A DNA stretch of 9,663 bases, taken from Thermoplasmata archaeon (lineage in GTDB: Archaea > Thermoplasmatota > Thermoplasmata > Thermoplasmatales > Thermoplasmataceae). The stretch lies in assembly GCA_021802365.1 (NCBI GenBank), contig JAKAAJ010000042.1, forward strand, positions 1 to 9,663, read 5' to 3'. The notes beneath the pieces are model-generated. The model had not been told where the DNA came from, searched no databases, and saw only the letters and a program-made list of their open reading frames with translations. Numbering within the stretch: the stretch's first letter is position 1; each line of letters begins with the position of its first letter. Both the position numbers and the translations under genes were made by a program. Positions 6,261-9,663 of this stretch are shown piece after piece.

Positions 6261-7370
6261 ATGGTTTTCATGAAGGTATCAGACATAATGACAAGGGAAG
6301 GTTTGGTGACCCTTCCCTCAACGGCAAAGATCACCGATGCGTTTGCAAAGATGAAGGAAACTGGCATACATCAGATACCGGTCCTGTCAGGAAAGACATA
6401 CATTGGAATGCTTCTGTTCAGGGAAATCCTTAAGAGACGAAGCCTTCAGAGCATGGAAAAAATAGGCTCACTTGCAATAAGAACACCCAGGCTGAAGCCC
6501 TCAGATGATATCTTCAGGGCCATTGATCTCATTAGGAAGTCAGGAATTCCAGCACTTCCGGTTGCAGAGAAAGGGAAGCTGGTTGGAATACTTTCCAGGA
6601 CGGATATTATGCGCAATCTTGGGACTTTCAGTGACATCAGGAACATGAAGGTGCTTGATGTCATGACAACCAGTCCAGAAACAGTAAGCATGGATGACAG
6701 CGTAAAGACTGCAGTGGAGAAGATGAGAAGCCTTGATGAGAGTGAAATCCCGGTAACAGACGGGGAACAGTTCCTGAAGGGAATCCTAATGGCAGGGGAA
6801 ATATCTCCGTCCGCAATAATCCGGGGTGACCAGACGAAGGGGAAAGGAGACATAACTGGAGAAAACTCCAGAATGGACCTGAAGTGTTCATCCTTGATGG
6901 GAAACCCTGTCAGTGTGCACCCTGACTCAACGCTGGAAGATGCCTCCCGAGCGCTACTGAAAAACAGGTTTCACACTCTGCCGGTCACAGATGGGCAGGG
7001 AAAGGTTGTCGGGGTAATTGGCATCATGGATATTCTGAACATGATCTCAGTACCAGCCAGGGAAAAGGGAATCCTGATCCAGGTTTCCGGTCTGGATGCC
7101 TATGACGACGATCTCTACGACATTATATTTTTTGAGGGGGAAAAATTTGTTTCCAGAATATCTAGAATTGCCGGAATTGAGCAAGGCAGTTTCAATATTC
7201 ACGTAACAAAATATCACTCCTCAGGCAGGATTAAATATTCCCTGAGGACCCGCCTCTATGGGGGTCATACTCACATGGCCGTAGATGATTTTGACTGGAA
7301 TTTCGGAAAATGCCTCAGCCGCATTTTCGATACCTATGAGAACAGACTGAAGAAAAATAATTCTTCCTGA
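6261..7370 (+). CDS. Four CBS domains fused to an HPF/RaiA-like ribosome-binding domain
   Basis: Cytoplasmic protein of 369 residues. Four CBS motifs form two Bateman pairs: CBS1 about 4-60 (SDIMTREG... IHQIPV...GML), CBS2 64-120 (IPALPV...VGILSRTDIM), CBS3 128-186 (VLDVMTTSPETV... EIPVTD), and CBS4 207-262 (SLMGNPVSV... HTLPVTD...VGVIGIMDIL). Such pairs typically bind AMP, ADP, ATP or S-adenosylmethionine. CBS3 is the least typical after its central strand, and a charged 190-206 linker joins it to CBS4. Residues about 270-365 look like the beta-alpha-beta-beta-beta-alpha fold of hibernation-promoting factor: ILIQVSGLD, a helix, FNIHVTKYHSSG, IKYSLRTRLYG, HTHMAVDDFD, then the helix DWNFGKCLSRIFDTYENRLKK. 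The likely role is nucleotide-sensitive control of ribosomes. ATG 6261 lies one base after the upstream stop; ATG 6270 (MKVSDIM) is also plausible. Translation is probably coupled to the SHMT-like gene. CBS calls are firm; the HPF call rests on pattern and secondary structure. Confidence 0.85.
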   Translation: MVFMKVSDIMTREGLVTLPSTAKITDAFAKMKETGIHQIPVLSGKTYIGMLLFREILKRRSLQSMEKIGSLAIRTPRLKPSDDIFRAIDLIRKSGIPALPVAEKGKLVGILSRTDIMRNLGTFSDIRNMKVLDVMTTSPETVSMDDSVKTAVEKMRSLDESEIPVTDGEQFLKGILMAGEISPSAIIRGDQTKGKGDITGENSRMDLKCSSLMGNPVSVHPDSTLEDASRALLKNRFHTLPVTDGQGKVVGVIGIMDILNMISVPAREKGILIQVSGLDAYDDDLYDIIFFEGEKFVSRISRIAGIEQGSFNIHVTKYHSSGRIKYSLRTRLYGGHTHMAVDDFDWNFGKCLSRIFDTYENRLKKNNSS

Positions 7371-7440
7371 ACCTGTTCCATATACCTATAATTTATCCTA
7401 TTCTTAGTTAACCATTATTCATCAGTACGCATTAATCTAT

Positions 7441-7461
7441 TATAATATAAATTTTATTATA
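7441..7461. repeat. AT-only imperfect inverted repeat upstream of the permease
   Basis: The arms TATAATA (7441-7447) and TATTATA (7455-7461) are perfect inverted copies around TAAATTT. They lie in the 184-base AT-rich gap between the CBS gene and the permease. It could be an operator for a dimeric regulator or simply an AT-rich promoter region; base composition alone makes such repeats common. The rest of the gap shows only the permease TATA box and T-rich sequence. Confidence 0.3.
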
Positions 7462-7525
7462 GTATTCGAATTATGGCAATAAAAGATATGGTTTTAGAAT
7501 GTATTATATAAACTTTTGCAATAAC

Positions 7526-7533
7526 AATTATAT
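7526..7533 (+). promoter_or_regulatory. TATA box for the permease
   Basis: AATTATAT is centred 25 bases before the ATG at 7555, the spacing of a leaderless archaeal transcript. A second candidate, TATTATATAAA at 7502-7512, would give a leader of about 20 bases. There is no Shine-Dalgarno sequence before the ATG, which favours the nearer box. Confidence 0.5.
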
Positions 7534-7554
7534 GAACAGGCTCGTTAATGAACG

Positions 7555-9243
7555 ATGGAATCTGTAGGTAATGTTGACACTAAAAGGAGGCCAAGGAAGA
7601 TTGGATTAAAGAAGGAACTTGGTTTTTATGAACTCCTTGTTATTGGCGTTGCCGGAGCCCTGGGTAACGGTGCTCTCTTTGGTACAGTTCAGATGGTTTC
7701 AGGTGCTGGCCCGGGAGCTATTTTCGGGTTTGTATTCGGAGCATTTATCTATGGTCTGTTGACAATGACATACGTGGAAATGTCAAAGGTATATCCGGAG
7801 GCAGGAGGCCCAACAAGATATACAATCTATACCCATGGACGCTGGACAAATCTTATAAACTCCATGGCAGACCTGTTATGGTACCTTTTCATCCCGCCCA
7901 TCGAGGTTGTGGCAATTATTTCAGGTCTGGATTACTTCTATCATGGGGTATTCCTTACAAGTGCTGGATTTCCCACAACCACAGGGGTTCTCGTTGGAAC
8001 GCTTCTTATACTGACATTTGTCCCGATCAATTATTTCGGAATAAAGGAGTTCGGCAGAACAACAAATGTGATGGGAATTATAAAACTGATATTCTACATT
8101 GCCATGGTGCTTGGTTTTATTGCCTTTGTTGCTAATTTCAGTAACCTGACAGCATATGGGGTTCTCCCTTACAGAGCGGTGTCCATTCTTGGAATCATGC
8201 CTCTTGTCATGTACGATTTCGGGGCCACACGAGTAATTCCGGATCTTGCAGAGGAGACAAAACACCGGGGTGACATAGGCAAGGCCATGATCTTCACGGT
8301 GATTATAGAGAGCCTTATCTATGTGGGTGTAGGGTTTGCAGTTGTGTTCGGTTTCCATTTTGCCTCACTGGGCATAAAGCCAGGTGATTTCAGTGCTCTA
8401 TCATCACATCTTGAGGGATTTAACCCATTCTTCGTTTTTGCGCACCAGTCCGGAATAACCTGGGTTTTTGTTGCCGCTCTTGTAACAGGGCTTCTGGCCC
8501 CATACGTGACGGGATACATATATCTTGGAAGCGGAACCAGAGTTCTCTTTGCCATAGGAAGATCAGGTTTCATAAGCAAATCACTTAAAAAGATAGAATC
8601 GAAGCACGCTATCCCGCTGATTGCCCTGATTGTGTTTGCAATTATAGGTTCAATAATAGTTCTGGTGACTGCTCCTGATCCTACCATATATACTTTCATA
8701 GATGACGCGTCGGCCGCAGGATATCTGGGGCTTGTTCTCAACCCTATTGCGAACATGGTTACAAGAAGACAGGGTCTTGTTCCTAAGAATCTGAGAGTAA
8801 GAGGTATGCCAGTAATAGCCCCACTTGCTGTGGGTCTGAGTGCTCTTATACCCTTCTGGGCGGGATGGCCTTCCGAGCCTTATGCTGTTCTTCTTATGTT
8901 AATAGGTACAGTTGTCATAGGAATACTGTCAAAGGTCAAAATAGGCGCCAGGAATGTGATATGGTATGTGGTTTTCATTCTGTTCGAGACAATAATGGTG
9001 ATGATAGGTTCGGACGGTTTCACCGGAAAAATATTCGGAGCAAGTATTGGGAACCTTATACCATTTACATGGGCCACTCTGATAGTTCTGGTTGTTTCAA
9101 TGGCAATATTCTACCCCTGGGGCATTCTGTCAGGTTTCAAGAAACAGTTCTCACACCCGGACTTCACACAGGAGGTTCTGGAGTCCAACAGACTCGCCAA
9201 GCAGATTGACCCGTTGAAATCAGAAACAGAATCTAACCAGTAA
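7555..9243 (+). CDS. APC-superfamily amino acid permease
   Basis: Integral membrane transporter of 562 residues with about 12-14 hydrophobic segments (approximately 25-47, 54-76, 101-125, 143-163, 172-194, 207-225, 243-267, 300-322, 353-372, 385-402, 419-437, 440-458, 467-484, 499-522). TM1 holds the Gly-rich substrate motif GVAGALGNGALFG (31-43). The family's TM6-loop signature appears as DLAEETKHRGDIGKAM (230-245), and the post-TM8 signature as GTRVLFAIGRSGFISKSLKK (327-346), followed by the usual 'P' of HAIP. The N-terminus is short, charged and cytoplasmic; the C-terminal tail from about 525 is hydrophilic. Such proteins import amino acids using an ion gradient, which suits a peptide- and amino-acid-consuming acidophile. 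Substrate cannot be told from sequence. It is a single-gene unit with its own promoter and a terminator at its stop codon. Confidence 0.92.
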   Translation: MESVGNVDTKRRPRKIGLKKELGFYELLVIGVAGALGNGALFGTVQMVSGAGPGAIFGFVFGAFIYGLLTMTYVEMSKVYPEAGGPTRYTIYTHGRWTNLINSMADLLWYLFIPPIEVVAIISGLDYFYHGVFLTSAGFPTTTGVLVGTLLILTFVPINYFGIKEFGRTTNVMGIIKLIFYIAMVLGFIAFVANFSNLTAYGVLPYRAVSILGIMPLVMYDFGATRVIPDLAEETKHRGDIGKAMIFTVIIESLIYVGVGFAVVFGFHFASLGIKPGDFSALSSHLEGFNPFFVFAHQSGITWVFVAALVTGLLAPYVTGYIYLGSGTRVLFAIGRSGFISKSLKKIESKHAIPLIALIVFAIIGSIIVLVTAPDPTIYTFIDDASAAGYLGLVLNPIANMVTRRQGLVPKNLRVRGMPVIAPLAVGLSALIPFWAGWPSEPYAVLLMLIGTVVIGILSKVKIGARNVIWYVVFILFETIMVMIGSDGFTGKIFGASIGNLIPFTWATLIVLVVSMAIFYPWGILSGFKKQFSHPDFTQEVLESNRLAKQIDPLKSETESNQ

Positions 9244-9270
9244 ACTTTTTTCAGTTTACAATTATTTTTC
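9240..9270 (+). terminator. Stem-loop plus T-run terminator of the permease
   Basis: GTAAACT (9240-9246) and AGTTTAC (9253-9259) form a perfect seven-base stem with a TTTTTC loop, followed by ATTATTTTTC. The stem contains the permease stop codon TAA. Archaeal termination depends mainly on T-runs, and two are present here (9246-9251 and 9265-9269). Confidence 0.55.
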
Positions 9271-9272
9271 TT

Positions 9273-9290
9273 GAAAATTAAAACAATAAA
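9273..9290 (-). terminator. T-rich stretch, possible terminator of the leftward partial gene
   Basis: On the minus strand this reads TTTATTGTTTTAATTTTC, starting about 40 bases past the stop codon of the gene at 9331. T-rich tracts of this kind end archaeal transcripts. There is no clear stem. It lies between two convergent genes. Confidence 0.3.
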
Positions 9291-9330
9291 TCTCTCACTG
9301 AAAATGATATTTTTGGAAAATGGAGAGGAA

Positions 9331-9663
9331 TTATTTCATAGCCTTCCTGATAGTAAGATTCACATCCAGAATCTCAAGCCCTTTAGAAATTCCATTTTTA
9401 AGGTCATCAGTCTTGAGACCTTTAAGTATTTCCCTTATTCTCTTTTCGTAATCAAGGCCAAGATATGGGACAGTTTCCTCTATAACTCTTGCAGGGGTTC
9501 TTGACCCTACAAATGTCTCACGTAGCTGCATTATAATGCGCTCGAAGTTGTCAAGAACAAGCCCCCGGCCATCAGGGGAATGTGAGCAGGAAATGTAGAA
9601 TCTGGTCGAATCCTGTTTCTTTATGCGGCCATCCATGATCATCTCAAGTGTTTTCTTCAGATT
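9331..9663 (-). CDS. Unrecognised protein, C-terminal part only (gene runs off the window)
   Basis: The frame is open from the window edge to a TAA at 9331-9333, giving 110 residues that begin NLKKTLEMIMDGRIKKQ. The internal ATG at 9642 would make a 103-residue protein, but the frame continues upstream without a stop, so a longer protein is more likely. The visible part has a charged helix, a short strand (TRFYISCS), the turn SPDGRG, and then mainly helical charged sequence ending EILDVNLTIRKAMK. There are no membrane segments or metal-binding motifs. The opening pattern could be the end of a winged-helix DNA-binding domain followed by a ligand or dimer domain, but I cannot support a family. 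It converges on the permease gene with an 87-base gap. Confidence 0.6.
   Translation of the reverse strand, partial: NLKKTLEMIMDGRIKKQDSTRFYISCSHSPDGRGLVLDNFERIIMQLRETFVGSRTPARVIEETVPYLGLDYEKRIREILKGLKTDDLKNGISKGLEILDVNLTIRKAMK

Noticed and set aside
7921..8756. Two minus-strand frames of 145 codons inside the permease
   Set aside because: They are complementary to transmembrane-coding sequence; the plus-strand frame has clear APC motifs.
9271..9504. Plus-strand frame of 77 codons after the permease
   Set aside because: It lies mostly antisense to the better leftward gene, starts in AT-rich terminator sequence and has no promoter or recognisable product.
1..9663. tRNA, rRNA, CRISPR array, insertion sequence, intein or phage genes
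   Set aside because: No cloverleaf, no regularly spaced repeats, no transposase or integrase motif, and polB motifs A, B and C are uninterrupted.

Overview
The window reads as a piece of an archaeal chromosome, most likely from the order Thermoplasmatales (acid- and heat-tolerant, peptide-scavenging archaea). The signs are an archaeal-style family B DNA polymerase with a C-terminal PCNA-binding tail, an archaeal-type serine hydroxymethyltransferase C-terminus, heavy use of AGG/AGA for Arg and ATA for Ile, and TATA-like boxes about 25 bases ahead of several start codons, as expected for leaderless transcripts. The order-level assignment is inference. No rRNA, tRNA, CRISPR array or insertion sequence is visible, and the coding density is high.

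Layout. (a) Bases 1-1643, plus strand: a VWA protein of the DUF2201 type, probably the second member of an operon whose first gene ends at base 7, followed by a small protein of unknown function. (b) 1687-2568, plus strand: a D-2-hydroxyacid dehydrogenase with its own promoter. It converges on (c) 2571-4943, minus strand: family B DNA polymerase, with only two bases between the stop codons. (d) 4944-5095: a divergent promoter region, with a leaderless-type promoter for polB on one side and a short leader with a strong, possibly hairpin-masked ribosome binding site on the other. (e) 5096-7370, plus strand: a two-gene unit with a one-base gap, coding for an SHMT-family PLP enzyme and a protein with four CBS domains and a C-terminal domain that looks like the ribosome hibernation factor HPF. 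(f) 7371-7554: an AT-rich promoter region. (g) 7555-9243, plus strand: an APC-superfamily amino acid permease. (h) 9331-9663, minus strand: the C-terminal part of an unrecognised gene that runs off the window.

How it fits together. Most genes are core metabolism, replication and nutrient uptake. Three items deserve attention. The CBS-HPF-like fusion is built like an adenylate-controlled ribosome-silencing factor. It is coupled to an SHMT-family enzyme whose PLP-anchoring residues are kept but whose presumed Glu57, Tyr64 and His126 equivalents (E. coli numbering) are replaced, suggesting a different substrate. The DUF2201 protein has lost the HExxH zinc-protease motif while keeping its MIDAS, so it is probably a non-catalytic MoxR-type partner. 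All alignments were made by eye from remembered family sequences.
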